Source: Nitrospirota bacterium
GTDB lineage: Bacteria; Nitrospirota; Thermodesulfovibrionia; Thermodesulfovibrionales; UBA6898
Reading direction: 5' to 3'
NCBI GenBank assembly: GCA_016215155.1
Contig: JACRLQ010000060.1
Location: 1-41,188 of the forward strand
DNA length: 41,188 bases
Under the pieces are notes generated by a model. The model made no database searches and was not told the DNA's origin. It saw nothing but the letters and a program-made list of their open reading frames with translations. This document shows positions 34,091 through 41,188 of this stretch, piece by piece. The translations under genes were made by a program, and so were the position numbers. The first letter of the stretch is position 1, and the number at the start of each line of letters is the position of its first letter.

Positions 34091-34360
34091 GGATCCCCCT
34101 TGCTGTCACGATTTATCAGATTGAATGTATTTTATAACCCCACCTCAGGATAGCATTAACTCCCCTGTGATGACAAGGATTATTTAATAACACAATTAAT
34201 AAATTCAGAGTAATCAGCAGAAAATCAGTAGTTATGTAAAGCCTCGGCAGGGTCGATCCGGCCTCAGCGCCTCGATAGCCGCAATACCCAGGGTCTTAAA
34301 ATGACATTAAAGCAATCAATGGCGTCCCCAATAGTATCTAAACTGAGATATAATGTGGGC

Positions 34361-35191
34361 ATGGATATTCCAAAAAGGCTGCTCGGCAGGACCGGACAGG
34401 ACGTTACGATCATTGGCCTTGGGGGCGAGGGGGTGCTCCGGACCTTCGGCCGGGAAACTGAGGCTTACAGGCTTATCAACCGTGCGCTCGATCTCGGAAT
34501 AAACTACTGTGAGTCGGCCCGGGCCTACTCGGGCAGCGAATCATACTATGGCCTTGCGCTAAAGGAGCGGCGGCAGGAAATATTTCTCACCAGCAAGTCC
34601 CACGCGCGTGATAAGAAGGGCGCCCTGGCGCATCTCCATGAGACCCTCAGGAACATGGATACCGGCCACCTCGACCTCTGGCAGGTCCACGACGTCAGGA
34701 CGGAGGATGAGATCGAAGAGATATTCGGCGGAGGAGGGGCGATAGAGGCCTTTGCGGAGGCAAAGGAACGCGGACTGGCACGTTTCATCGGCGTGACCGG
34801 ACACCACGACCCGCGGATCATCCGAAGATGCATCGAGCTGTTTGACTTCGATACGGTGCTTCTGCCGGTAAACCCTGCCGAACCTCATTACAGGAGCTTT
34901 ATCGAAGAGGTCATTCCCCTTGCCGTTGAGCGTGGAATGGGGGTCATCGCGATGAAGGTCTACTTCCGGGGAATGGCCGCTCAGATCGCCCCTGGAAAGC
35001 TTGACCTGTTCTACCGCTACGCCCTTTCGCATCCCGTGACCACAGCTGTTATCGGCTGCGATACGATCGGCCAGCTCGAAGAGAACGTACGCTTCGCCTC
35101 CGCATTCACCGCCCTGACTGAAGATGAAATGGCGCTGCTCAGTGAGCGGCTTTCCCGGGCCGCCCGGAAGCTGATGTATTACAAGCCGTAA
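34361..35191 (+). CDS. aldo/keto reductase family oxidoreductase
   Basis: 276 residues from ATG 34361 (MDIPKRLLGRTGQDV), a typical family start; the longer reading from 34301 adds residues that do not fit the family. The TIM-barrel NADPH enzyme reduces aldehydes or ketones. Visible landmarks are IIGLGGEGV (strand 1), NYCESARAYSGSE with the catalytic Tyr, LTSKSHA with the catalytic Lys, WQVHD with the catalytic His and the coenzyme-binding end AVIGCDTIGQLEENV. The usual catalytic Asp before the Tyr is Glu here (CESARAY against the standard FDTARAY), a conservative change. There is no ribosome site; TATAAT (34349-34354) ends 7 bases before the ATG, so the mRNA may be leaderless. It is divergent from comM. 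Substrate unknown. Confidence 0.88.
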   Translation: MDIPKRLLGRTGQDVTIIGLGGEGVLRTFGRETEAYRLINRALDLGINYCESARAYSGSESYYGLALKERRQEIFLTSKSHARDKKGALAHLHETLRNMDTGHLDLWQVHDVRTEDEIEEIFGGGGAIEAFAEAKERGLARFIGVTGHHDPRIIRRCIELFDFDTVLLPVNPAEPHYRSFIEEVIPLAVERGMGVIAMKVYFRGMAAQIAPGKLDLFYRYALSHPVTTAVIGCDTIGQLEENVRFASAFTALTEDEMALLSERLSRAARKLMYYKP

Positions 35192-35238
35192 CGTATGCGT
35201 GCGAAATATTGGCTTTATGCTATAGCGGTTTTTGCGGG

Positions 35239-35362
35239 CAACCCCTCCCAACCTCCCCTTATCAGGGGAGGCGTAAGATTGTCACTGCCGGCCCAACTCA
35301 TATCACAGTAATCGTGTCCGGTATTTCATCCCCCTTGATAAGGGGGGACCGAGGGGGGTTGG
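35239..35362. repeat. pair of inverted CCCCTCC-type REP-like repeats
   Basis: CAACCCCTCCCAACCTCCCC then TTATCAGGGGAGG (35239-35271), and, inverted, TCCCCCTTGATAAGGGGGGA then CCGAGGGGGGTTGG (35329-35362). The reverse complement of the second copy aligns with the first along its whole length. Together they can fold into one long hairpin. A more degenerate copy lies near 24051-24122. The whole 308-base gap from 35192 to 35499 holds only this and the next promoter. Confidence 0.65.
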
Positions 35363-35464
35363 CTGTTGCCTCTAGCTTCACAGTGCCTCCCGCAGCGTCG
35401 CCTCAAGAAGTTTCCGGCTGATTGTCGTATTGGTCGTAAGACGTGCTTCCGTGTTAATAAGCCG

Positions 35465-35493
35465 TTGAACTATACGTGTGTAAATGATACTAT
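35465..35493 (+). promoter_or_regulatory. promoter of the stand-alone receiver gene
   Basis: TTGAAC (35465-35470), 17-base spacer, TACTAT (35488-35493). The start predicted 7 bases later is exactly the ATG at 35500, which has no Shine-Dalgarno, so the transcript is probably leaderless. Confidence 0.6.
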
Positions 35494-35499
35494 TTGCAT

Positions 35500-35955
35500 A
35501 TGAGGAAGCCCAGAGCTATAGTCTGTGATGATGCCCCGTCGATTCAGGAGGTCTTAAGGCAGATCCTGGAAGATATGGGCTTTGAAGTTTTAACCGCCGA
35601 CACCCCCGTTACGTGTGCTTTTTACAGGGAGGATGCCGCCAGTTGCCCGCGGCATAACCGTTGTACGGATGTCTTCATAACTGATTACAACATGCCTAAT
35701 ATGACGGGGATGGAGCTACTTCGGATGCAGCATGACAGGGGATGCAAACTCACAAGTAAGAACAAAGCCCTGATATCGATGATCGACGACCCCGCGCTTC
35801 GAAATGACGCGGAGGCATTAGGATGCCATTTTTTCCATAAGACTAAAATTGTAGCAGCACTTTTGCCCTGGATCAAAGAGTGTGAAAAACGCTTCGACCT
35901 CTCAGAACCTCTCGCGTCGGATCTTTATCTGCCCGCCCAAAAAAAGTCCCTCTGA
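35500..35955 (+). CDS. single-domain response regulator with a cysteine pair
   Basis: 151 residues from ATG 35500. A stand-alone receiver: acidic pair in VCDDAP (Asp 10 and 11), phosphoacceptor Asp 62 in FITDYNMPNMTG, Ser in SMIDDP and Lys in FHKTK. No output domain follows, only a 25-residue tail. Before the phosphoacceptor strand there is an insertion of about ten residues carrying Cys 49 and Cys 55 (SCPRHNRC), with further Cys at 9, 39 and in RGCKL and LGCHFF. This could make the receiver redox- or metal-responsive, but that is inference. There is no ribosome site, and the promoter predicts a leaderless mRNA. The next gene, a PilZ-like protein, is 129 bases downstream on the same strand. 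It may act by protein contact, as CheY or Spo0F do. Confidence 0.85.
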   Translation: MRKPRAIVCDDAPSIQEVLRQILEDMGFEVLTADTPVTCAFYREDAASCPRHNRCTDVFITDYNMPNMTGMELLRMQHDRGCKLTSKNKALISMIDDPALRNDAEALGCHFFHKTKIVAALLPWIKECEKRFDLSEPLASDLYLPAQKKSL

Positions 35956-36084
35956 TTCACCCTTCATGAAATAAACTTAACTGGATATGCGGGCCGATAT
36001 TTTATAAAATTTATAAGGTGCGGTAACGCACCGGCATATTTCACACAAGCAGAGGACTTCGGTCTTAGGTCCTGCGGAGGCGAA

Positions 36085-36384
36085 ATGGCTATCGAAAAAA
36101 GAAATTACAGAAATCCCTGCCATGAGTTAATTCGTTATACAGCGGTTGTTTTACAGGACGGAAAGGTCAAGTTTCTGGATCTGACCGGCACGGCCATAAA
36201 TAAATCGAAAAACGGGCTCTGTTTCATAACACGGTATCCGCTTAGGACCGGCCTGGTACTCGAATTCAAAAACCAGCTGGTCGACTGCAGCCATGGAGTT
36301 GTCGTCTGGATCAGGAACCTCGGTGGATGCTATATGGCCGGCACAAGACTGTTCCCAAAAGACAGCCTCGAATATCGTATTTGA
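36085..36384 (+). CDS. PilZ-domain-like protein
   Basis: 99 residues. PilZ domains bind cyclic di-GMP and change the activity of motility, secretion or polysaccharide machinery. The fold's landmarks are present: an N-terminal basic stretch (EKRNYRNPCHELIRY) in place of RxxxR, the second motif as NKSKNGLCF (N/DxSxxG), and a beta-barrel continuing with LRTGLVLEF and HGVVVWIRNLGG. The first motif is imperfect (an Arg pair K-R-N-Y-R), so c-di-GMP binding is not assured. GGAG lies 6 bases before the ATG. It follows the stand-alone receiver and ends next to a palindromic repeat that begins one base after its stop codon. Confidence 0.7.
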   Translation: MAIEKRNYRNPCHELIRYTAVVLQDGKVKFLDLTGTAINKSKNGLCFITRYPLRTGLVLEFKNQLVDCSHGVVVWIRNLGGCYMAGTRLFPKDSLEYRI

Positions 36385-36385
36385 T

Positions 36386-36564
36386 TAGACCCTATCTCAA
36401 AACCTCATTATTTGCAACCCCGGGCCCGTTGTCGTCATTCCCGCGAAGGCTGGAATCCATGTTTCTCGGACCTTTAAGTGGACCCCCGCTGCTTAAAGCA
36501 CCTATTGTTGGCTTCGCGGGGGTGACGCTTCTTTGGCGAATTACCGATTTTGAGATAGGCTCTA
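36386..36564. repeat. 179-bp palindromic MITE-like element
   Basis: Terminal inverted repeats TAGACCCTATCTCAAAACC (36386) and GATTTTGAGATAGGCTCTA (to 36564) match with few mismatches. Inside, CGTCATTCCCGCGAAGG near 36434 is inverted as GCTTCGCGGGGGTGACG near 36511. There is no ORF. The inner sequence is a widespread bacterial repeat core, and the same core occurs at 36840-36900. Confidence 0.65.
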
Positions 36565-36797
36565 TTGTTCCTCGGTCCCAAGCCCGGCATGTCCGAGACT
36601 GAAAAAGAGTTGCCTTCTATATATCAAAACATGCCCGGCTCTTTCTGAATATTTATCGGTATCGGGCTTTCATCGCAAAATGACTTCTCACAAGACTCCA
36701 CACCAATATCGCTCCGGATAATCCTGCAAGTTACAAGCGGTAATATAAATGAAGAATGAAGGTTTGACCACGCTTACACAGGCTTGTCAACATATTA

Positions 36798-36939
36798 CAG
36801 GCTGTTGAAAAAGTGTTTATTTTGTCAGTTAGAGACGTCATACTCGCGAAGGCGGGTATCCAAACTTCTTAAAAACAATGGATTCCCGTCTGCACGGGAA
36901 TGACGGAAAAACATCTGAAAACACATTTTCAACAGCCTG
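36798..36939. repeat. 142-bp palindromic MITE-like element
   Basis: Perfect terminal inverted repeats: CAGGCTGTTGAAAA at 36798 and TTTTCAACAGCCTG ending at 36939. Inside lies a second nested pair, CGTCATACTCGCGAAGGCGG and CGGGAATGACG, plus TATCCA/TGGATT. The nested core is shared with the element at 36386-36564, but the ends differ, so these are two families around one core. The 233 bases between the two elements show nothing else. Confidence 0.7.
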
Positions 36940-37012
36940 ATTAGATTTGACCCCGTACCCCGTAAATATAAATACGTAAATACCTTAAGATCAAACAGTT
37001 CGATCAATTGCT

Positions 37013-38716
37013 TTATACCTGCTTACCCTTTCCATAGTCTTCAATAATCTTATTTTTTAGCGCTATGGTTAAGGAAGGTCCTTTAGCTGTTTTGTCATCC
37101 CCGCCGAGATTCTTGAATGTATCTGATAACCAAGTATAACAATCATCCAAAACGGGATCAGTCAGAAACGAGATATCAAGAGACGCGATCCGCGTGCGTG
37201 TGGGCTTAACAGACCTTAGCGCGGAGCAGGTTGCATGCATGGAGAGATAAAATACTAAGTTTAATTTTGTTCCTTGGGCTATATCCTTATTATCCAAGTA
37301 TGAGTCAACACGCTTCATAATCTGCGCACATTTTGGATAAAGCAGAATGGGATAATCATCAGAAAATAAATTTTTATAATTTTTCTGAGCAACCGTCGTC
37401 GGTCGTGCCCTTGCATTATCAGGTTGCTGTAATACAATTGCCGCAATAGCCTGGGCCATATAGCCAATTGTCACGATTTTGGCAGCTGATTTCCCTTTGT
37501 TTCTATAAAAATTCTTTCTTCTGTCATAATATAAGTCAACTGTCTTTAAGGCTGTTTCTATGAATCGATGAATATTTTCTGTAGCATGAAGATTAATAGG
37601 CTCAATTTTCGTTTGGCTGTTTGTTGCATTGATGATGCGGTCAGATGTTTCCTCGTCAATATTTTCGATTACTCTTACCATAAGTGTGCGCTTATCGTCC
37701 TGTGAACCCCCGGCTGAAAAATGATTAAACACTTCATAGGACGTTTGTAACCCGTTAACAATCAACGGATCTGTAACCTGTAGAGCTCCGTCATTATAGG
37801 AAACGCCAGAAGCGAGAATAGTGATACCATTATTTAACCACCAGAAGTCTTCATTTTGCGGCACTGTGAGCGTTGCCCGAATGCCCTTATTAACTTTAAC
37901 ATCGGGCGCATGATCACGCACATTTGATTCAAATATATATTCGAGAAGAACGCCTTCATTAGTGATGAACTGAAAAAAATCATAGAGTTGAACGACACAA
38001 ACATAAGCACTTTTCCCAAACGATTTCCAATCAAAATATTTAGGTGTGCGCAAAGGAAGGGTTCTCTCTGGTTGCTGGTGAAACAATTTAAGCAAATCAT
38101 TTCCATGAATAAATTCATAAGTACATTCGGCAGTTGGGAAAAACTCTTTAACTTTTGTTACTAACAAATTGGCGCGCTCCTGCACTTTTGAATCAACCGT
38201 ATCCGCAAGACTCACATGAAAAAAAATAACGCTCAATTTCGGACGCAACGACAGAGAGGGCGTGTAAATATCGTGAAATTTCTTAACAAGCGTAAGAAGG
38301 CTGTCGCTATAAAGCAGTTGCTGGCTCGCTGCGCCAATCTCAGCATTTAATCGGAGACAGTGTTCCGTGAAGTCCTTTAATTTAGTGGGGACCGATTCTT
38401 CAAATGACGCCTTATTCTTTCCCTGTATAATAATTAACTCAATGGTAAGTTGTTGATCCTTAAATGTGGCGGGATCGGTATCTTCACGGATGAATTTTCT
38501 GTTAACAAAAAGGTAAAATCCATCTACACCTCCGTCACCATCACCGCCGACGATACCTGACTCTATCTCTCTCGGGTCGGGATTAAATCTACGCGATTTC
38601 AAGACTTGCTGAGCACTAAATAGTTCAAAGAACTTATCGGGTTTCAGTGTGGGATAGTCGGATACTCTTGACTGCTCTAACACTTGCCTGAGAAGGAATT
38701 GGGAATCCTCGGTCAT
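37013..38716 (-). CDS. AIPR-family protein with PD-(D/E)xK-like N-terminus, probable phage defence
   Basis: 567 residues from ATG 38716, chosen because AAAGGAGGG precedes it; the ATG at 38779 has none. The AIPR (abortive infection phage resistance) domain is recognised by PQNEDFWWLNNGITILAS, then PLIVNGLQTSYEVFNHF, then IINATNSQTKIEPINLHA. The N-terminal 130 residues contain a nuclease-like pattern: GGVDGFYLFVN (Asp) followed about 35 residues later by IELIIIQGKNK (E...QxK), as in PD-(D/E)xK enzymes of the Mrr class. Proteins of this kind are thought to cut nucleic acid and protect against phage; the biochemical activity is not proven. The gene is more A+T-rich than the core region and lies between repeats and the DUF488 gene, with a divergent 508-base intergenic region. 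Confidence 0.82.
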   Translation of the reverse strand: MTEDSQFLLRQVLEQSRVSDYPTLKPDKFFELFSAQQVLKSRRFNPDPREIESGIVGGDGDGGVDGFYLFVNRKFIREDTDPATFKDQQLTIELIIIQGKNKASFEESVPTKLKDFTEHCLRLNAEIGAASQQLLYSDSLLTLVKKFHDIYTPSLSLRPKLSVIFFHVSLADTVDSKVQERANLLVTKVKEFFPTAECTYEFIHGNDLLKLFHQQPERTLPLRTPKYFDWKSFGKSAYVCVVQLYDFFQFITNEGVLLEYIFESNVRDHAPDVKVNKGIRATLTVPQNEDFWWLNNGITILASGVSYNDGALQVTDPLIVNGLQTSYEVFNHFSAGGSQDDKRTLMVRVIENIDEETSDRIINATNSQTKIEPINLHATENIHRFIETALKTVDLYYDRRKNFYRNKGKSAAKIVTIGYMAQAIAAIVLQQPDNARARPTTVAQKNYKNLFSDDYPILLYPKCAQIMKRVDSYLDNKDIAQGTKLNLVFYLSMHATCSALRSVKPTRTRIASLDISFLTDPVLDDCYTWLSDTFKNLGGDDKTAKGPSLTIALKNKIIEDYGKGKQV

Positions 38717-39224
38717 GAATGCACCCTCCTTTAGCCCACCACTTACAAATATGAGGCAGGACGTCATTAAATTATTCAAAACGTGCCTCCATTTTACTTG
38801 TCAAATTGCGGACGAGTCAAGTGACTTATTGCCAAAGGGAGACTTTAAGTGACATAAGGAGAATGTATTTAGATCAAGCCGTCTGGCCTAAGGGGCACCC
38901 TTTTAACCAGAGGTACTCGCTCCTTGGCTGGAAATAAACCCCACTGAAAAATGATAGAGGCGATTTTATAACCGTTCGGCGGGGATGTCGAATAGGTGGA
39001 TCAATCATCATTGGCAATAGCACCAGCTTAAATCACCTCATTTAGAGGCAGGGAAAGCTCCCTCGCTAACTACTAAATGTCAGGACAAAGAAATGTTATC
39101 AGGAAGGGGCGTAGGCACGAGGTTATGATGGACTGGAAAGTATTTGCTTCAATATCTGTGCTATTCTAACGCGGCTCTTTATTCTTAAAGAAATGCAATG
39201 TATAATTAATCTAGAGGTGCGACC
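38717..39224. other. divergent intergenic region between AIPR and DUF488 genes
   Basis: 508 bases without a convincing gene. On the plus side TATAAT at 39201-39206 precedes the DUF488 gene, with GAGGTG 8 bases before its ATG; its -35 is poor (TTTATT). The AIPR promoter must lie near 38720-38850 but was not resolved. No tandem repeat, tRNA or long hairpin was seen. Confidence 0.5.
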
Positions 39225-39671
39225 ATGGCTGACGTATCTGTTTTCACTATAGGTTATGAAGAAAGAACTCTAGAGGAGTTCATTGGCCGGCTCAAGAGAC
39301 ATGATATCAGAGTGCTTATTGATGTTCGAGAAATCCCGGCGAGCAGGAAGCCAGGGTTCTCGAAGAACAGGTTATCGGAAATTCTTCTTGATAATAATAT
39401 TAAGTACGTCCATATAAAGGATCTTGGCAGCCCCAAAACTATCAGGGAAAGGCTTCATCGGGACAATGACTACAAAACCTTTTTTATCGAGTATCGCGCA
39501 TATATAGAATCCAAGACAGAAATCTTAAAAGAGCTTTACAATGATGTTGTTAGTCAGAAGACAAGCTGTATCATGTGTATGGAAAGATTTCCAGAATATT
39601 GCCACAGGAAGATCGTTGCTGAAAAAATGAAGGAAATAAACGGGAACGGGTTGGTAATCACACATATTTAG
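39225..39671 (+). CDS. DUF488 family protein
   Basis: 148 residues, the normal length. The family signature is complete: FTIGYEERTLEEFIGRLKRH at the N-terminus, LIDVREIPASRKPGFSK, the strand YVHIKDLGSPK, and the C-terminal Cys block CIMCMERFPEYCHRKIVAE (CxxCxE...CHR). The function of DUF488 is not established; the conserved Arg/Ser/Cys residues suggest an enzyme, and such genes recur in defence-gene neighbourhoods. A ribosome site (GAGGTG) and TATAAT box precede the ATG. It lies 44 bases before the next gene on the same strand, so the two form a likely operon. Confidence 0.88.
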   Translation: MADVSVFTIGYEERTLEEFIGRLKRHDIRVLIDVREIPASRKPGFSKNRLSEILLDNNIKYVHIKDLGSPKTIRERLHRDNDYKTFFIEYRAYIESKTEILKELYNDVVSQKTSCIMCMERFPEYCHRKIVAEKMKEINGNGLVITHI

Positions 39672-39715
39672 CATTAACCAGGGGATCAAAATGCTTTTGG
39701 GATCGAACAAAGGAT

Positions 39716-40558
39716 ATGCAATGTTTACGAGGGGACGTGCCGAAGGAACGCATTCTCGTTACTGTTAAAACCTATCCGACTCTCTCCAGAAAATACGGGG
39801 AAACGGTATGCACAGCGGGCATACGAGAGAACGGGTCTTGGTTACGCATCTATCCCGTGCCGTTCCGCAGATTGGGTGAGACGGAACAGTATAAAAAATA
39901 CGATTGGTTGGACTGCGACTTAGTAAGGAATACCAGTGACCCCCGACCAGAGACGTTTCGTCCGGCAGACGTTACTCAATTATTCCCAGTCGATCACTTG
40001 GATACTCGTGACAATTGGCTACAGCGGCGGAGAATAATTTTACAAACTTCCACTGTATATACACGCATGCAAGAGTTGATTCAGGGCGCCAAGGCAAATG
40101 CATTTTCGCTTGCGGTTTTTAAGCCAGCTCGGATCCTCGATTTTATATGGGAGGCAGAGGACCGCGAATGGGACCAGGCCAAGGTGGAGGAAATGAGAAA
40201 TCGCACTAAACAAGGGGTCTTATTTGAAGAAGATGCCTGGAGGCAAACTTTCAAATTAATTAATAAATTGCCGTACAGCTTTTCTTATCGATTCGAAGAT
40301 GCTGAGGGGACGCGTAGCGAACTGCAAATACTGGACTGGGAAACAGGACAACTATATTGGAACTGCCTGAGGCTGGGAGGCAATGATGAAACGGCAGCTC
40401 TGGCGAAAGTTCGAGAGAAGTACTATGGCGATTTTTTGACAAAAGATTTGCATTTCTTTCTTGGTACAACACAGCAATTTCACGGGTGGGCACCTAACCC
40501 ATGGGTTATTATTGGCGTATTCCCAATTCCACACGAGCATCAAGCACAATTATTTTGA
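39716..40558 (+). CDS. 280-residue protein of unknown function paired with DUF488
   Basis: The reading starts at ATG 39716, but AGGA is only one base away; a GTG at 39737, with GAGGGG just before it, is an alternative start. I do not recognise the family by name. The N-terminal 60 residues are strand-rich and well formed (ILVTVKTYPTLSRKYGETVC, then TAGIRENGSWLRIYPVPFRR), followed by an acidic helical middle (about 90-165), and a C-terminal half with NCLRLGGNDETAALAKVREK, then DLHFFLGTTQQFHGWAPNPW and VIIGVFPIPH. There is no signal, membrane helix or nucleotide-binding loop. The close link to DUF488 (44 bases) argues for a functional pair. It is more A+T-rich than the left part of the window, like the rest of this island. 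Confidence 0.8.
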   Translation: MQCLRGDVPKERILVTVKTYPTLSRKYGETVCTAGIRENGSWLRIYPVPFRRLGETEQYKKYDWLDCDLVRNTSDPRPETFRPADVTQLFPVDHLDTRDNWLQRRRIILQTSTVYTRMQELIQGAKANAFSLAVFKPARILDFIWEAEDREWDQAKVEEMRNRTKQGVLFEEDAWRQTFKLINKLPYSFSYRFEDAEGTRSELQILDWETGQLYWNCLRLGGNDETAALAKVREKYYGDFLTKDLHFFLGTTQQFHGWAPNPWVIIGVFPIPHEHQAQLF

Positions 40559-40606
40559 CATCATCTCTCGCATCGATGTTATTGTCTCGCGTCAATTCCT
40601 ATGGGA

Positions 40607-40730
40607 TTGCGCATAAACTGCAATTTTACGAACGACAAATCAATGGGTTACAAGATTATTTTGCGCATAATTTGCAAACAGTTTGCACATATACTGCAAT
40701 AAACCAAAAGATTTTGCGCATATACTGCAA
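40607..40730. repeat. four copies of a 17-bp palindrome, TTGC-N9-GCAA
   Basis: Sites at 40607-40623 (TTGCGCATAAACTGCAA), 40661-40677 (TTGCGCATAATTTGCAA), 40683-40699 (TTGCACATATACTGCAA) and 40714-40730 (TTGCGCATATACTGCAA). All have the half-sites TTGC and GCAA exactly nine bases apart; the consensus is TTGCGCATAWACTGCAA. Starts are 54, 22 and 31 bases apart. This is the layout of operators for a dimeric regulator, or of iteron-like binding sites. Confidence 0.7.
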
Positions 40731-41144
40731 TTTTCTTAATTGGGCTGAAACAACGATAAAATGCATAGCCTCTCTTCAGGCCGGAACTGACTGCACAGAA
40801 AACGTGAAGGCCCGTAGAGACCTGACCTATCAAGAAAGACCGGCACAGGATCGGGGCGTCCGGCCTCTTGTGGGAACTGTTAGACCTCCCAAGGACACCA
40901 GACGATCCAAAAAAACTCAAGGCTGCATAAAATGAATTCTAACCTGTCTGCATTTCCTAACAGGGGTTGAGTTTCTAAAAGGAATACGATATTCTTACTA
41001 TATATTATGAAATGGATAAGGACAGTTCACCCGGGGTTAATGATTTGTCTCCCAAAAGCAATCGTAACAAAACCCTCTGTGTCAATATAGTTGAGACACC
41101 CACCCTATGATAAATTAGAGTAGAGGGCGGGAAGGAGAAACACA
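40731..41144. other. region after the palindromes, no supported gene
   Basis: About 410 bases. A plus-strand ORF (40501-40935) runs through the palindromes but overlaps the upstream gene, has no ribosome site and does not look like protein. Near 41088 TGTCAATATAGTTGAGACAC resembles the end of an insertion sequence or an operator; no complete element can be confirmed. Confidence 0.4.
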
Positions 41145-41188
41145 GTGATAGCTGAAAGCCTCAGAGAGAAACAGGGCCATGAAGGGCC
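41145..41188 (+). CDS. 5' end of a gene cut by the window edge
   Basis: GTG at 41145 with GGAAGGAG 7 bases upstream opens a frame (MIAESLREKQGHEG) that continues to the edge. Only 14 codons are visible, so the product is unknown. The upstream TGTCAATATAGTTGAGACAC could be the terminal repeat of an insertion sequence, which would make this a transposase-related ORF, but that is a guess. Confidence 0.4.
   Translation, partial: MIAESLREKQGHEG

Noticed and set aside
40607-40730. CRISPR array
   Set aside because: The repeats are only 17 bp, each is a palindrome, and spacing is irregular (54, 22 and 31); no spacer-like units and no cas genes.
40501-40935. 144-residue plus-strand ORF across the palindromic repeats
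   Set aside because: Starts inside the upstream gene, runs through the four operator-like sites and shows no protein-like pattern.

Overview
The window reads like a chromosomal segment of a GC-rich Gram-negative bacterium. It has a TonB-dependent receptor, a complete Mla outer-membrane lipid-transport operon, Tat and Sec signals, sigma70-type promoters, and TTG/GTG starts with strong Shine-Dalgarno sites. The gene mix (cyclic-glucan-synthase-like giant enzyme, PAS/GAF kinases with a sigma54 regulator, REP-like intergenic repeats) suggests Nitrospirota or Desulfobacterota. That placement is inference; there is no rRNA or ribosomal protein marker to fix it.

Layout, left to right. 1-3,400, minus strand: 5' part of a TonB-dependent receptor with its own promoter, a Cys-rich 4Fe-4S protein, a previously unlisted 6S RNA with a near-consensus promoter, a small unknown protein, and a cold-shock protein whose leader contains an intrinsic-terminator-like hairpin. 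3,579-8,776, minus: one operon mlaE-mlaF-mlaD-mlaC-mlaA-dus, in which MlaF carries a C-terminal degenerate GGDEF-like domain. 8,889-12,640, plus: ftsH, a Tat-exported dienelactone-hydrolase-like protein, an OsmC-type peroxiredoxin and a 56-residue protein. 13,077-21,734, plus: a 2,885-codon cyclic beta-1,2-glucan-synthase-like protein (GT84 plus GH94). 21,837-24,527: small proteins, an RMD1/DUF155-like membrane protein and a zinc-ribbon membrane protein. 24,683-29,783, minus: a signalling operon with its own promoter, made of a decayed receiver gene, a membrane PAS histidine kinase, a receiver-GAF histidine kinase and a sigma54 response regulator. 30,252-34,090, minus: a metzincin-type metalloprotease and a YifB/ComM ATPase. 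34,361-36,384, plus: an aldo/keto reductase, a stand-alone receiver with an odd cysteine pair, and a PilZ-like protein.

36,386-41,188 is accessory in character. Two palindromic MITE-like repeats precede a more A+T-rich block holding an AIPR-family protein with a PD-(D/E)xK-like N-terminus, divergent from a DUF488 gene and an unrecognised 280-residue gene. After these come four near-identical 17-bp palindromes (TTGC-N9-GCAA), then the start of a truncated ORF at the window edge. This is the best candidate for an undescribed system, probably defence-related.

Functional threads: envelope maintenance (Mla, FtsH, periplasmic glucan, OsmC), signalling (kinase operon, receivers, PilZ, degenerate GGDEF on MlaF), and a horizontally acquired defence-like island. 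Several plus-strand genes (ftsH, the RMD1-like gene, the aldo/keto reductase, the receiver gene) have a -10-like hexamer about 7-10 bp before the ATG and no usable Shine-Dalgarno, which suggests leaderless mRNAs.
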